A stretch of 64,000 bases of DNA from Rotaria socialis. Its lineage: Eukaryota; Rotifera; Eurotatoria; Philodinida; Philodinidae. Location of the stretch: assembly GCA_905331475.1 (NCBI GenBank), contig CAJNYU010001215.1:1-64000 (forward strand), in the 5' to 3' direction. Position numbers and translations under genes: made by a program. Below the pieces are notes generated by a model. That model saw only the letters and a list, made by a program, of their open reading frames with translations. It ran no database searches and was not told the DNA's origin. Of this stretch, positions 37,518 to 53,200 are shown piece by piece. The first letter of the stretch is position 1. Each line of letters begins with the position of its first letter.

Positions 37518-40500
37518 CTATGGAGTTGTTCTGACAATCGGAAGCTTCTCTATTTCTACATGGAATTGATCGAAGCTAATTCTATTGAAGATTTTTCGAT
37601 TAATAGGAAGATGATTTCGTTTGAAATTTTTACCTTGCTCATAATGATTCATATTATCTGTCCATTTCATTGCTAAATAAGCAGTTAATTGATCAAGATT
37701 AAAACAATCTGTTTGAGCATTTCGTTTTTCTTGACTGTAAACAAGTTGCAATGCATTTGACATAATATGAGATGATGATTGTTGTTGTTTTTGTGCTTGA
37801 TGAAATAAGCTTGTTGACTTTTCATAATTGTTGTCTTCCTCTTCATCAGTATCATCATGTTGAGATTTAGCATCAATTAATAACGACGACGATGGTATTG
37901 GTTGAAAATAGGCTGTAGGTGGTGGAATCATATGTTGTGTTTGAGGTGAGTAAAAATATTGTGATGGATAAACTGTTGATGCTTGTAATTGTTCAAGATC
38001 ATAATAGGGTTTTTTAGTTGGCTGTAGATAAACTGGACCGGCTTGTGTTGCGTAAACAAGTAACGGCTCTTGAGTTTGTTCTGATGTTTGATTAGGTTCA
38101 TCTTCAAGAGTTGTTTCATCTTGATTGGTATCACTAGGAGCTGCTGTTGCTGCATACGTTGTTGGAATAAGAACATATTGTGATTGAGATGGTAAATATT
38201 GTGTACGAAGTAAATTCATGTAGGCTAATTGTTGAGAATAATTAGCAGCATAACGTTGTTGATTGTATTGTAGAAGAAGTAGAGGATCAATATAAGATGA
38301 TTGTGATGGATAATTTCTATGATGTTGTTGCGGACGAATATCGGAACCAGAATAAAATAAAAGTCCACGATTATTTCGATGTTGTTGATTAGAACGTCGA
38401 GACGAAGGTTTCGAATTTACTGATGGATCATTTACTGGTGTAAATGATGAATTATCATTTGATTCTACTTGATGTTCCTTTTCATCAGGTACAGGTGATG
38501 GTGTTGGTGTTTTGGGTTTATCCGATGTTGAATTTTCAACATCGAAACCAAATGAAACATCATTTAATTCAATGTCTATAGATTTATTTAGAAAAACTAC
38601 AGGCGGAGGTTTTGATTGTCGTTTAACTAACGATGGCAATGAAGAGGAAGAGGAATGAGATGATAATCGAGGTGACGATTGTTCAGTAACATGATTCGAT
38701 ACGGATGATGTCGGTGGTTGTGTTGACGTTAGTGGCTGCACTGATGTTTGAGATACTGCCTGTGACGATAGAGGAGGCGAAGAAGAATTTACAATTTTAT
38801 TTTCTTCTTTTGTTGTTGTAGAAATAAATGGTTTTATATTCGAAAGACTATTACGTATATTTGGACGTGCAATTCCGTTTTGTGTTGATGGTTGAAAACG
38901 ACGTTTATCATTAGTATTCGAAGATATTGGTAGACGAGACGATCGCGATGATATTAATGAATTATTATCTTGCCGACGTTCTTTTATTATACGACGACGA
39001 TGTGTTACAGTTACAAATGGTTCAGAAATAATTTCACTGTTCGAATTATTCAATATTGTTGGTGATGATAATGAACAAGAATCATTATCATCGTTTGTTG
39101 GAGATGCACTGCGTACTGGTTCTAACCAATCGGGCAATGATGTTTTCCCATTCTAAGAAATAATTCAAAGATTAAAAATAACGTCTTGCATTAATACGCT
39201 TATAATTATATGGTGTCCTATTCGTAGAAATAATTCGACTGTGTACTACTGCAGGAAAATTTTCTTGTCTATTTATTTTCTGCAGTCTATGACGATCAAT
39301 ATAAAAACTGTATATATTGGGTAAGCCATAGAATTTTGTATAGATGAAAATTTAAGAACTACTTAATTTAAATAGTTATACAATTATTTGACTACTTGTA
39401 AATTGTCAACCCTCATAATATTCAATGAGTTTTGTTATCACAGCAGGATATGTCTGTAGGCTCGTATTTTCTCTATCTAATAAAGAATATATTATCCATC
39501 ATATCCCGTTGCGCGCAGTGGGCACCTGTGTAGATGGCGCCACTTAGGAGGCCAAATGTTCATAATAGAGATATACATAAGATGGAGATAATCTATCTCT
39601 ACCGCAAGACGACATGTATTCTTTTTCTGTATTTACAGATCGATACTCAGTTTTCTTGTAAGTGTATCAATAGAATTGTTTTGACTTTTGCATTTTTTTA
39701 TTATTCTCTGCGATAACAAATGACGGTTATCTTCAAGTATTACACATGTTTTTTTCTTGTATGATAACAGATCAAATGTCTCTCATAGAGTCAACACTAG
39801 TCATATCTGTTTTTCGAAACATCATTTACGAGGAACATTAAAGTTAAAATTTGGACCCTGTCACAGACGTTGTTGATAAATGGGGTGTATCAATAACATT
39901 CATGAACTACTTCTTTATTAAATTTCTCCATGCTTATATAAAACAAGGATGCAAACAAGAATTCGTTGAGAAATAGATAAAATAAAGTCATCTCCTGTAA
40001 TCATCCACAGGATCTACATTGTATTTCACGTATTAATCCTTTAGGGATTTCACTAACAGCTTTCAGATTATTTGTAAAACGAAGAAAAAAAGACTTAATA
40101 ATTTGTATTTCTAATATAGAAAAGTCACCTCACATGAGTAACTCGCAGTGAATATATTTCAATTTACTCATCGTAGTGTTACTTATGGCTCACCTTGTCG
40201 TATCCACCTAAGAACATGTCAATATGTGTCCTCTAAAAGGCTCCTCTCATATGATTGATTTACTTTGATATTTCATATAGATTAAATTGAAAAAGAAGAT
40301 GTGTCCTAAAAATTTCACAATGCTACTCACAGTTGTACTAGAATCATTAGTAGCATCGATATCGATTGTATTTGAATGAGATTCATCATCATTTGGAAGA
40401 CTTATATTCGTTGTATATGCATTATTGATGGAATGTGTTGTTGTTGTTGTTGTTGCCGTTATTTCATCATCGTCATCAATATAATCAATCGATTGTATAT

Positions 40501-43500
40501 CTTCATCAATTTGTGAAGTTTTATTTTCATTATCATTTACCAATTCTTGTGTAATTTTAATCGGTTTACGAGATTTTCGTCGAGATGTTCCACTATTATT
40601 ACTATTTGCATCCGGTAATGATGATATTGTTTTGAATTTATTTGTATCTGTTGGCCGTAGCGGCGCTGAATTGTGTCGTTGTTTTTGTTTTGCTGTCGAA
40701 TTACCATCAATGAACATGACAAGTTCATCAACATCAAGATCACCACGATGGCCCGGTATTAATTCAGTACGAATTATTTCTTGTTGTTGTAACTGATTAA
40801 ACAAAAACACAAGAAAATAAAAGAATTCAAAAATAACAATAGTAAAAAGCAGATCATTTACAAAAGAAATCGATCATTCACTACTCGTTAAGGCACGATT
40901 ACAGTTTTTCGTTTTTTTTTTGGTAGTTCGATTAATTGACTTTAGACATTTTTATATAATCAACTTACTTGTTTTCGTTTTTTAGATGATCGACTTGGAG
41001 GTTTATGCGATGCATTGGAATGGTGAGTATTATATTGTTCATGATGTTCGGGATTTCTAAGAATTAAAAATAAATAAATAAATGTTGATACGCACTTGAA
41101 GCCTATAAAAAAGAATCTTTTTACCGATTTTGTTGACTAGATACTAAGTAATTATTTTGCTGAGGCCTTTGTGGCGTATAAGAATGAATATCGTTAGTTG
41201 AATTATTAATGCCGCTTGGATCTATTCGAAATGAGACGATTTATTGATTTGTATAAAAAACTTATTTAATAAACTAAATTTCTATTGTTTTATTTTGTTT
41301 TTTTCTTTCTTACCACCATTCGAATTATAGTTGACAGTATCGGATAGTTTATAATACAAAAACATTATTGATGAGCATGTCCATTTATTGAATAGATCTG
41401 GCATATCTGCCTGGATACTGAACGAATCATGATAGGTTTTAGATATGTATACCTGGTTTCTTTTTTATCGTTGTTTGAACTGGGTGGATGACGAAGACGT
41501 TAAAGGTGTGGTAATTATATCGAAAAATGAGATAAGAATGTAAAAAGAGAGAGGGCTACTACTCAGTCAGTGGTTGTCGACGACAAGAGAAAGAAAGAAA
41601 AGATGCTGTGGTTGTATCAATACTAGTGTAGTTTTGCAATATAGTATTTCTCGCTTCGTTCGTTCGGTCTTTCTTTCTTCCTTCTCCTATGTTTAACGTC
41701 GATTTCGATGATATAAAAACAAGAGTATGACTCACATATGTATATATATACACAGACATATATGTACACTTTCTTTGCCTAGTCATTTCAAAACTATCGG
41801 AAATGACTCCCTTACTCAATGTATCACATGCGCATAATATAAAAACACAATTGCCCTTTAATACAAAAAAAAACTAAATACGACGGTACATACCATCCAT
41901 AGCAGGCAATTTAAAACGTGGTACTTGACTAGCAAGTAAATGATGCTCATCATTAACATTCAATTGAACTAATTCATAACTTTCTTGTTGAGCTAAATAA
42001 CCAAAAAAAATTTTTTTTTCTTATTATAACAAACTGTCTATGGTCAACTCCTTCTATTGATAAAGAAAAAACATGACTACTTACGTAAGGATGAAATACG
42101 ATCATGTTGACTAGTTCGATAATCGCTGGTTTTATTCAACTAGAAAAAACATGCATGTGTTTAATTTTTTTTTCTTCTTGAAATCGATTTCAATTACCAC
42201 TATTGTTGGTGTGTCATCATTATGCAATGATTTGGTTTTTGATAGCTGAGAAGAATTTTTCGTTGATAGAAAATTCGTTTTTCGATGTTCATCGTCACTG
42301 TCCGAAGCTGAACCATTTCGTGTACTTCCACTATTTTCTGATGATGATTTGGTTGCTACTGACGAACCATGAGAATCAAAATCATTATTCGGAATTAATT
42401 TACTATGTTCAAATGATTTTGATTTTGAATATGTTTGATTGTCCAATAAGTCATTTTTGTTAATTGCTGATGTTATTAATCGAGTTGTTGTTGTTGCTGT
42501 CGATGGCGATGATGATGATGATCGCGATTGTTGTCTGTCGTCATCCGTAGACTTTGAAAAGTAATCGAAACTTGCCTCTTCATGAGATTTATTTTTTGTT
42601 GATGATTTTTGTTTTTTAAGAATATTTGTTTGCGTTGCGTTCGATTGATTTGTATCCGTAGTTTGAGATACACAAATTTGATTATTAGTATTACCGGTTT
42701 TGCTAGTCGACATTGGATCCCTTGTCTAAAAAAACAAGGCATACTACTATGAAAGGAAAGAAAAAAAAAAGAAAGTCGAGACATCATTGTTATTCGTCGT
42801 TCTCTGTATTAGTAATACGTAAACCTGTTGTCACATATATAAACACACACACCCACACACCCACACACCTATCAGCACATCTATGCTAAAAAAAGAAGCA
42901 CACAACAACAATAGGCCAATCGTTTTTGCCTTTTTCTCGCATATCGCCATATAAATATATACATATATATATATACATAAAACTCAAGTCAATACATTTG
43001 ACTTTGGATTCATTTCGAGTGCTTCATATGAATGGAAACAAAAATACACTTTACCTTCTTATAATCTTCGACTGTAAGATTCAATTGAACAAAAGAATCA
43101 ACCGGAGTACGTGTACGACAATTGTTTTGTATCATAGTATGTGTATCGTTATTATTGGTGATTGGTTGAAGACGACGTGCCTTTGTATTTGTTTCATCAG
43201 CATTTTTTCTAGAAAGAAAAGATATGTATGCATCTACGGAAAAAAAAACAAGATCTTTAATTATAAGACATACTTAATTGATGAGGAAGATTTCGATGCT
43301 ATATCATATTTTTCATTAGCAACAAGATTATTGGCTGCTGTTTTTTCAAAATATTGTTTTTGTTGAATATGCGATAAAGATGTTATTCGATTATTTGTTA
43401 GTTCCTCATCATTGTGAATTATTGATGATTGTATTGGCAATTGTGACATAAGGATGCTTGAATGTTTTTGTTCGTCTTCGTTACGAAATACACGTTGATA

Positions 43501-43780
43501 AACAAGTTCGAATTCGTTCTCGTCGAGTTCTTGTAATTGACGAATGTATTCTTTTGCTGTATCAAGCTGTAGATATTCGTCATTAAATATTTCAAAATAC
43601 TATCTAGAAAAAAACAAAATAGGAGCGGAGACCATTACTCACTCGAAACCCATTCCATTCTGATGGTAAACTATCGTAGAGATGAAGGAAATCTTCTGTT
43701 TGTTCTGTACGTAATAATTTAGCTAATTCAAGACAATGTTGATTAAAAACGGGATCTTCTTCTCCATTATTTAAATTCAT
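37518..43780 (-). CDS. Large Ser/Asn/Gln-rich protein of unknown function, 11 predicted exons
   Basis: Predicted exons: 43780-43643, 43566-43274, 43208-43055, 42725-42198, 42139-42085, 41992-41894, 41406-41314, 41221-41125, 41056-40969, 40792-40331 and 39152-37518. Together they total 3,642 nt (1,213 residues) with phases closing throughout. The N-terminus looks folded (NQHCLELAKLLRTEQTEDFL and KEYIRQLQELDENEFELVYQ); the rest is largely disordered, rich in S, N, Q and T. Other ordered-looking islands are MPDLFNKWTCSSIMFLYYKL (exon 7), RGDLDVDELVMFIDGN followed by a basic segment (exon 10), and QLTAYLAMKWTDNMNHYEQG near the C-terminus. I do not recognise the family. Exon 7 is the least certain. 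The start ATG is preceded by an overlapping two-codon uORF (ATGAAATGA). The 1.2 kb intron at 39153-40330 holds nothing recognised. Confidence 0.7.
42844..42869. repeat. Short interstitial telomere-like tract (CCCACACA repeats)
   Basis: Two to three copies of CCCACACA lie within a CA-rich run. This resembles the complementary strand of the bdelloid TGTGGG telomere unit, but the period is 8 rather than 6. It lies inside an intron of the preceding gene. Confidence 0.4.
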
Positions 43781-44146
43781 TTCATTTTTTTTTATAGTTG
43801 TAGAGGCTCACGACGGTTATATATGTCGCGTACAATCGTAGTCAATATATGTCTGGATAAATACTCTAGCATTAGCTGCCATCAATCATGTAGCATGCCC
43901 TCAAAGAATGTGAAAAATGGCTCATAGCGCTACAATCAACGATATATAATTGTAAACAAGGTTTTAATCACAGATAATGATATCTCTAATATATTGTGTC
44001 GTATAGATAAAAGTATGAATGAATTTGATTATATACGAGTGAAGAATCATCATATAAACAGTGACATCTGTTGCAGAGAAATATTTGCTTAGAATATGAA
44101 TAAGAAATTATTGCAGTAGATATTTTTTATTGATTGAAGGAAATGA

Positions 44147-44192
44147 GGGTGTGATTGTGGGTATTGGTACGTCTTTGTACCATTCTCACACC
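44147..44192. other. Imperfect hairpin between two minus-strand genes
   Basis: GGTGTGA pairs with TCACACC (44186-44192), and TGGTAC pairs with GTACCA (44177-44182) around a 6-base loop. It lies about 95 bp beyond the stop codon of the DUF3638 gene and 370 bp before the next gene's start, so it may form in the 3' UTR. No function is assigned. Confidence 0.4.
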
Positions 44193-44286
44193 TACACGCA
44201 CATCCTCTGTATCTAGAATAATGAACAAAGAATGTTGATACAAAGTTTGTTCAGCTCTATAGTTGTAGAATTGAATATCGCAGTTA

Positions 44287-47200
44287 TCAGAATGGCAACT
44301 TCAAAGCATTCATAATAATGCTGCCGACATGAGATGCAATGGGTGCATGTGTATTGTTTCGATTTTCGACTAGTTTTCTAATGAATGCCAAAGGATTAGA
44401 ATGGAAGAGACATTGCTGAAGTTGTAAAAGGCAGCGATGATTTGATTTATTCACGAATCCATCAACAGTAATCCAACCTTTCTCGAAAGCATCTTCTTCA
44501 ATCTCACTTCGAGGTTTGGGGCATACTCCTAAACGTTGACAATAAGCTGTTTGTTCTTGGCTACTTTCCAAGTAGATTGTACCATTAAAAACAAATAATT
44601 CTACCAACCATTCAACTGGAATAGGAAAAGAAAAATTGCCACGATTGGAGAACATCGTTGGCGGAACTGTTAAAGTTGTTGTATTGGCCAGAATAGATTG
44701 ATCTCGTTTCATACGTGGTAGTAGTACACGTAATGTCGTTGTCAACTGTTCAATGAATGATTGTTTACGATAAAGAAAGTACAATTGACCCATCAACCAA
44801 TTGGCTTCAGTAGGACTCACGAAAATGATATGCTGGTTACGATAGACTAGTACCCATCGTGGTGGACGTAGAAAAGGATCTAGTGATTCTCCTTGTGTTC
44901 GAATCACTCGTTTGAATTCATTAGTGGCCCAAATATTTTTTTGCCAACCATCTGGTTGACATTCACTATAGAGTGTCGTACCTAGAAAAGCATCAGCGAT
45001 TGGACAAAATACTGAAGTTAATTTTGATAAATTCAGCATAGGGCCTTGCTCTTCACATAAGCTCTTGATTGCATCATGTAGCACCGGTTCAAATGGCTCA
45101 ACAGGTGAAGGACGTTTCTGATGTCGTTCTTCTTCCAATTCTTGTTCACGTTCGAGTTCTCGTTGCTGCTCTTCATCTAACAATTGTGCCAGAAGTGTTT
45201 TTGAACCGCCGTAAGCACATAATCGTTTAGAAACAGCTTCATGAATTTCAACTGATGAAAAAATAGCGGAATATTTGCATCGAGCCGAATAGATTTCGAA
45301 TATTGTTTGGAATGTTTTCGATACACCATACATGATTTCCAATTTAGTGACTTCATCTTCCAAACATTGTTTGGCTAAGTTTTTCATCATGTTATCTGTA
45401 AACGATTCTAGGAGATCTTTCCAATGAATATTTTGAAAAGCAGTCACTTTTCGTTGAAAACTTAAACTTTGGGTTGCCCAATGATGTAATCCGTCCCAAG
45501 TCGATTGTTGAGTATTTTCATAGACCCAACGGAGAATATCAGTCAGCGTAATTCGGTCATCGATATTTTCTGTTTCATTCAATAGAGATGAAGTGTTTTT
45601 CATCGTTTGAATTTGTTGATGAACTTCATTTGAACTCCAGAAACTTAACCAATGATGTTTGCCTAATTTTCGCATTCTCATACATGCTTGAACCAAACGA
45701 TCCTTGCTGAGACCATTTCCTAAGGTGACAGCAGCTCGAAAATCATTTGGAAATTTAAAGTCGGTTCCTCTCGTATGAATTTCATCCAAATAAAACACAC
45801 AACGATCAAGCCTTTCGCTAGCAGGCGATGCCAAAAAAGCATGATGCTGATATTGTCGACCACAAACAAAAATCGAATCTGACTCAAAATAAACAGCATA
45901 GTCGATTTTGTTTTTATCGGTTTTATCCAACCATTTGACAGCAATTTGACGATTCGTTCCATCGACAAATAGTGCACCTACATCCAGAATGACTTGTATA
46001 ACCGACTTGTCTTTGACAATAAGATTCAGAATTTCATCCGAACTTGTACTAATAGGCAAATATTGATAATGATCATTCTTCGGCTGAAGTAAATTATGAA
46101 GAACAAGAGCATCCGTTTTCTGCAGTTGTGGTAAATCACATTGACGAATATGAACAGGTAATAACAATTGGGTATCATTTGTGCCACTAAATCCAGTGAT
46201 TATTTTCGTACGTGAAGATGCAGACAAATCCCAAGGAGAAGAAACTAATTTATGTGGAAATTGTTTTGCTTCTCGAGGAAAAACAAAATGATTAAGAAAA
46301 TAATTAATCACAGACATATTATATCGTAGAGTTGGAAAAAGTCGTTGAGTTCGTTGTTGATAATCCTTTAAATTGACTGTTTTCCATTGTTTTATACTTG
46401 AGATTGTTTCGTTTTCTTCTTCTAGTGAAATCCATTCGTCATAGATCATTTCCGGATCACTTTCGTCTTGATTCAAACGATCAAAACATTGAAGCATTTG
46501 TGAATCACTCAAACCACTGTAGTAATAAGAAAGTTGCGTTAAGACAATGGCCACATCTGGATGTCCGAATTCTGTATTATCAGCTGCAACGTCTTTAGCA
46601 CGAAATGGCACGGCCATCAAGCGATTGAATTTTGAATTTTGATTCACACCAAAATTGACGCGATAGCGTTTTTTCAGCGCAACGAATAGAACTTCGGACG
46701 ATAGAAGACCACGCATAATGAGAAATAATTGAATGATGCTGTAGGGAAATCGATCGATTACATTATCAATCGATGAGTTTGCATCCAAAATAAATGATAA
46801 AATAAGTTGTTGATCTAGTTGACGATAATTTTTTTGATCAAGCCAAGCATTTGCTATTCGTTGACATAATTCTGGAAATGGCCGATGATTAAGCAAACGA
46901 AATTCTGGAAAACGACTTCGACGTTCGGATGCTTTGTAAAAAATGTCATTGTGATGTTGTTGTGCAATGTTTGTCGTGTGTTGTTTGACTAAATTCAGTA
47001 CGAATTGAATAGTATTCCAACGTTCCAAACCTCCGTCGACTTGTTGTTGACGGCCAATTGAGTAAATCAATTGATATTTCACATGTAAAATTTCGTCGGA
47101 TTCATCTAAAATGTCACGGCCAAACATTTTCATCCATCGCTGAATAGACAACATTGCTCGACCAACATCGAATTGATGTTGTCGGCATTTATCGATTGTC

Positions 47201-50200
47201 AGCAAATCAAACGATAGAATATCCTCCGGTGACGTTAGTACAGCATCATAATTGCTTAATCCATGTTGAAGACGATTGAAAATTTTATTTACTTGTACAT
47301 CAGTGAAGTTCATATCACGACGACAAGCAAAGGGAAGCACACGTCGATTAAGCAAACCTCCTAATTTGTATCGTAGTGATTGGTAATTCATTGGAAATAA
47401 TGATTTTAGTACAATAATACGAACTAAGCTCGACGGTGAAGAACATACACTAACCGCTAGCATTGGTAAAATAACCGAAGTTTTTCCTTCGCCCATATTC
47501 AGTTGCATGACAATGTTGGATATCGAAGGATTGTTTTCGTTCATCATTGGTTGTATCATATGACGTGCTACTTCAATTTGTATTTCTCGAATTGTAATAT
47601 TCATTTCGAGTTCCAGTATTAACCACGGGAGATGCATTGATGGCGTCCAATTGGCGTGAGGTACGTTTGACATTTCTTTTTCAAAATCTTCTTGCTGTTT
47701 CTGATTGGCAAAATGTAAAGCTCTTTCAAGTTGCTGTTCTACAACCCAATTAACCATGATTCCACCGAGCAATGTACGTTGTTCAGTTGTCAAGAGCAAT
47801 GCTGATAGACTTTCGTCGCTCATGATTTTGCTTGATGTCGAAAAATTCGAGTCAGTATCGTTTAACCATAGTTGTAGAAAGACAGATATTAGAGTTGTCG
47901 GTAAGATTCTTAGTGCTAAGCCTATTTTGAATAACAACTCGTTCCTTATTGTGATCGATTTTGTTAATTCATCCCAGAATGTTTTGGATTCTTGACGAAA
48001 AGAATCGAGAAATTGATTAATATAATCCACCGAAGGATACTCCTTTCGATATTCTTCGATCAAATTAAAGTTCTTCCAACTTTCAGTTAAATGTTCTTTG
48101 AAATGATTGGCAATATCACTAAGAGCATTTAGTTGCGAATCAGTAGAAGGAAATATTCTTTCTGGAAATGCTTTTTGCTGATTAATTATCTTAATACATG
48201 ATGTTGGTTGGATAAAATAATTGCCATGAGGTTGTAGAAACTTTTGTTCTGCACTTTCTAGCAATTTTTGATCGACGCCTTTATCTGTTGAGTTATGACA
48301 TATTTGATAGTGATTTTGAAATGATTCGAATGTGAACTGTTGGAGACCAACTGATCCTTGGTGATCTAATGGAACCATTGCGATAGAAGAAATATGACTT
48401 TGAATATTGTTTAATAAAACACGTAGTTGGCCATTCTGTCGCCAGGTTTTGAATAACTGATTGATTACGTGTGTGTAGATATTCCTATCAGGAAAACTCT
48501 TATTTTCATAATTAACATTTTGATTAAAACAATCTTGAATTTCTCGGTTAGCTACAGGGTATCTATAACGACCGAGATTTCTTGGAAGTTTGATACGATG
48601 AGATTGATATGAAGCTTCCTGAATATTCTCGTATCGAGTAAACGAAGGATATGAAGCAGAACTCAATGGTAAACATGGTGCCTTCAATGTAGATTTCAGT
48701 ATTTGCAAATAATACGGTTGACTAGCACATTTACTGGATATGTAATGTAGAAAACTGAGTAACACTTCAAATCGTTCAATACCATCTTTTTGATTACCAG
48801 CTTCTGTTGTCTTCAGTTGTTCGACGAATTTTAATAAGCCAATCCAGATATTTTTCAATTCATATTCACTTGAAAGCCACCGGGACAAAGGGAAACACTG
48901 GAGTTGTGTGCTATCTTTTAAATTCAGATCTCCGCTAGCATATAGAGAGCCTGTAAGGCTAAGAGAACTATAGTTCGTTGCAAGTGGACCACTATGCCAA
49001 TCTGGTTGATATGATTTTGTTTCGCTTTTCCGGCGGATTTCTGATTCCATCTGTGCAGATAATCGAGCTGTAGGGTTGTAGGAATCTCGATAATCCCAAT
49101 AGAGTTTTGCTAATAAATTTTCATTGTACTTTTTATTTTCAAAAATTTTCTGTAGTTCGTCATTGGACGTGGATGCTGGATGCATGAAATTCCATTCTTC
49201 ACTTGCTTCGACCAATTTTTTTGCTATTAAATAGTAGCCAAAGTGCTGCAATGAATGAGGTAAACTATCGGAATTCCATTCGATTTTTTCCATACATCTG
49301 AGATGTTCTGGATAATAATTTACTTTTGGAGAAATGGTTGCAATTTGCAGAAGAATATTTCGCGAGACCGCATCGAAAGGTTGATCAGACCAACTGCCCG
49401 CTGATTTCAGCAATTGAAAAGCACGTTCCATTCCAGTCATTCCCGTATATTGATCAGGAAGCGGATGAGATGTTGTTGCATGTAGTAATGCTAAATACAG
49501 CCATCCGGTTGGGCTTTCAGTTGGTTGAAGAATACGCAATCGATCGTTCAGAATAAAAATGAAATATTGATGAAGAAACGATACCGACAATGATTTTCGT
49601 TCTATAGTTACGATTTGATGATTGTTGCCAGATTTTCCTTTTGCTTGCACTTGTCCAAAAGGAACGATTAATTTTCGACACAGATAATGCCTATTTTTGT
49701 CGTTGTCTATTGTAGTTGGTGAAAGAAGAAGACCTGATTTCAAACCAGTCAATGCTCCAAACCATTGATTCTCATCGATATACATATCTGAATATTCCCG
49801 AGAGGCAATAATATTGGTTTGAATGTTGTATTTGAACCCAATGCCTAATCGAGATAGATGAATGTGAATAATATCATTTTCTCTTAACATGTATACATGA
49901 GGCTCATCATCGAGACGAATGAAATATCGTTTAAATAAATGTTGAAAGAATGATGATGATCGATTAATCAAATATTGTTTGCTTTCTGTGTTGCATGTCC
50001 AAAGAAATCCTTCTTCGAGGGATAATTTGTAGTGTACGTTGCTTAAAAAATTTGAATCCTGAAAACAAATAGATCGAAATTCTACTAGTTTTGTGTTTTC
50101 ATTCCACCAATGGCTGTAGTTCGGAGTAAAAATAGCAGGTAGTTCGTTTTCAAAACAACTAGGAGGAATCAATTGAAACTTATCGTTTGTTTTTATGTAC

Positions 50201-53200
50201 TTTTCGTAGAGTGTCATGCCTCCACTATTATAATCATGACGAAATTCATAATGAACATTACCATCGACATGGTATCCATGTTTTGTGATGTAACTATTTT
50301 CTGATTCAGCTGTTTGCACTTCGAAAATATGTTGACCAAATACACGAACAAATAACTGATCTGAAGTGATTCTATCTGGTAAAAAACCAACAGTCATACC
50401 GTTCACTGAAAATACCCCTTTCAAACAATCAAGCGATACCTGATTCGATTCGTATTTACCATCATACCAACCATCATGTATATCTGTGTTTCTTTTCTTC
50501 CAGTTTCCATTCATTGTACCTTTGTTTCGAATAACTGCCCAGTAGAGAGCACAAAATTCATTCAAAATTGCGTAGGAACTTTTTTCAAGTAGTTCGCTCA
50601 TTTTTGGATTTATTGATACTAATATGCGTTCACTAGAACGCATTAAATTTCTCATAAATATACTCATATTTGTTTTTTTCTTGCTTAGAATCATATTGTC
50701 ATGAATAGTTGTAACTATTGTCAGTAAGGAAATAACATTCTGATTGGATAACGCGATAGAATTACTATCATCTGTATACATAGAAAATGTTAGTACACAT
50801 ACAACACCGATAATCACAATTTTAGAACGCAATACATCCATTTTATCAAAATCAGGTGAAGAAGGATTTTGAATGCTTTCCATAATCAATTGAATCCATT
50901 TCTCACCTACGTTACGACATTTTATAACGAGATTAGTCATTTCATTTTTTCTTGTAGAATTACAAATAGTAAATACTCTCATGACAATTACTGTTATAAT
51001 TACTAACATCAATTCATTTTGCCAATTACATTCACAATCTTTCAAACGTCTCTCCAATCTTACAATCAATTCGTCAACGAAATGATCTTCTAATAATTGT
51101 TGATGTGATTCTGGACACCAGAAACAAATAAGTGCATCTCGATCCATCGTCATCGGACCATATTGTAGTAGTGCATGTGTAATTAGTATTGCAACACTTT
51201 CTTCATCCATTGGCAAGGAATCTAATTCAAGAATACTTAAAAGATTCCACCATTGTAAACGATGACCAGAACGAAATGAACCGAACTCAATGAATTGGGC
51301 CGGTTTAAGTTGTAGTGAACACTTTGATAGTTCAGAAATTACTTTATTTTGTACACATTTTGTGGTAGCGATAGAAAATTGTAATTGTTTGTAATTTGGA
51401 TCAGTCAATTCGGGTGTTAACGTTCGACATTCATTTTGGAATTCTGTTACTTTGGTTGGAGAAATTTGAACTCGAAGACCATTTTCGTAAAAAAAATCAT
51501 CTAATGGTGTTGATACGACGTGTCGTGGAGCGGAAAAATGGCTATGCGATATCGACTGAGACGAGGATACCAGTTTCACTCTACAGTTGCTTGAACCATT
51601 GAAGTACGTACTCAACTTAGCTCTATGAGGGCTAAAGCTTAACCATTCATGCATTTGATTCGTTGGATTTGAATTGGGACGATTCACAAATTGCCAAAGA
51701 ATATCTCGATAACATCTGATTTCACTAGGCATCTGTAATTCAAAGATGACAGCCAGAGCACTTTCTCGTTGTGATGGTATCGGAGATTCATAAATATGCA
51801 CTTTTATATTATTCGCCTGTTTCATAATAGTACATTTATCACATTTTGGGGCAAAACGAACCAGTTCACATTCACATTTCAGCTCATCAGCTTTTCCCAT
51901 GAGTTGTTGATATCGTTCTTTCTCCTTGTTCACTTCCTCAACTTTGTCTTTTTTATCTTGTTCAACTTGATCTTGAATTTTTTGCAGAGTTTCATTCATC
52001 TCCAATGATTGATCAGCAAAATGAACACCAAAAGCATTTGTCGACTCGATGTTGCTCAACAAATCGGGATATGGTTTTGAATTGAATTCTCGAAAATAAT
52101 CATACAAATCTCGAGCTCGAATCATATCATCTCGATTGGGTAACACTAAAAATTCGAATAGCTCTAAAAGATGTGGAATTTGAATGGCATGTAACTTCAA
52201 TCGTTCGAATCGTGCATCTTCACATAATTTTCTATGCATCAAACAAATTATTGTCAGCGATGTTAAAATGAATCGACTATAGCCAATCGGATCTGTTGAT
52301 TTATTTTCTGAATAATAATATGTCAAAGCTGTACGTTGATAGTCTTCGTAGAAAGATTGTAAATCTTTAAAACACGCGTATCCTTTTCCCGACAGCACTG
52401 GACGATTGATCCATTCCTCTAAACTAGAACGTATCCAAATCTCGATACTCGTCAATGCTATTCCATTGGGATCATCTCTGTCATTGGTTAACTTTGAAAC
52501 GGAAGGTAATGCATTGTTGTCGTGAGCAACCCTCTTGGACATGAAACTATCATTATCATTCTTACGAGAGTATCGCTTAGGTGATGTCTTTGAGTTATGT
52601 TTTTTAAGATAATCTTTTAAATTCTGCCATGAATGTTGATAGGTTTTGATTTCAGATGCATTCAACTGAATTGTTGATGATTGCAGTTTTTCATTCTGTT
52701 CAATGAACTTTTGCCAATTCGAATCCGGAGTAATGCAATCGAGTTTTTGCTTGATTTGTTCTGTTACACGTTGTATCCATGGATTTATATCAGTCGAATA
52801 GATAGACGAAAGCGAAGTTTCAATCTTATTCAAGCGTCGTACAATTTTTCGAAGACAAAATACTAGCAAATCAGAAGATATTTGATAGCTCATCAATGTT
52901 TGTCTTGTAGAAATAACATAAGTTAAAAATTTTGTAATAAGTAATTTATAAACAATACTACCAATATTTCCCAAACGTTGTGTTAGAATAGTATGAAAAA
53001 CAACTTTTATAGTCATCCATAATCCTGATCGTCGAAAAGGATGCATCGAACTTTGATATCTGATTTGATCACGATGTTTTTTCTTAAATGAAATAGGCTT
53101 ATGTACCAGATTATCAACTTGAATACCTTGAAATTGTGCGATCCACCATTGACATACATAATGTGCTATGGGTACTTCACGCATGTCATTGAATGAGTAC

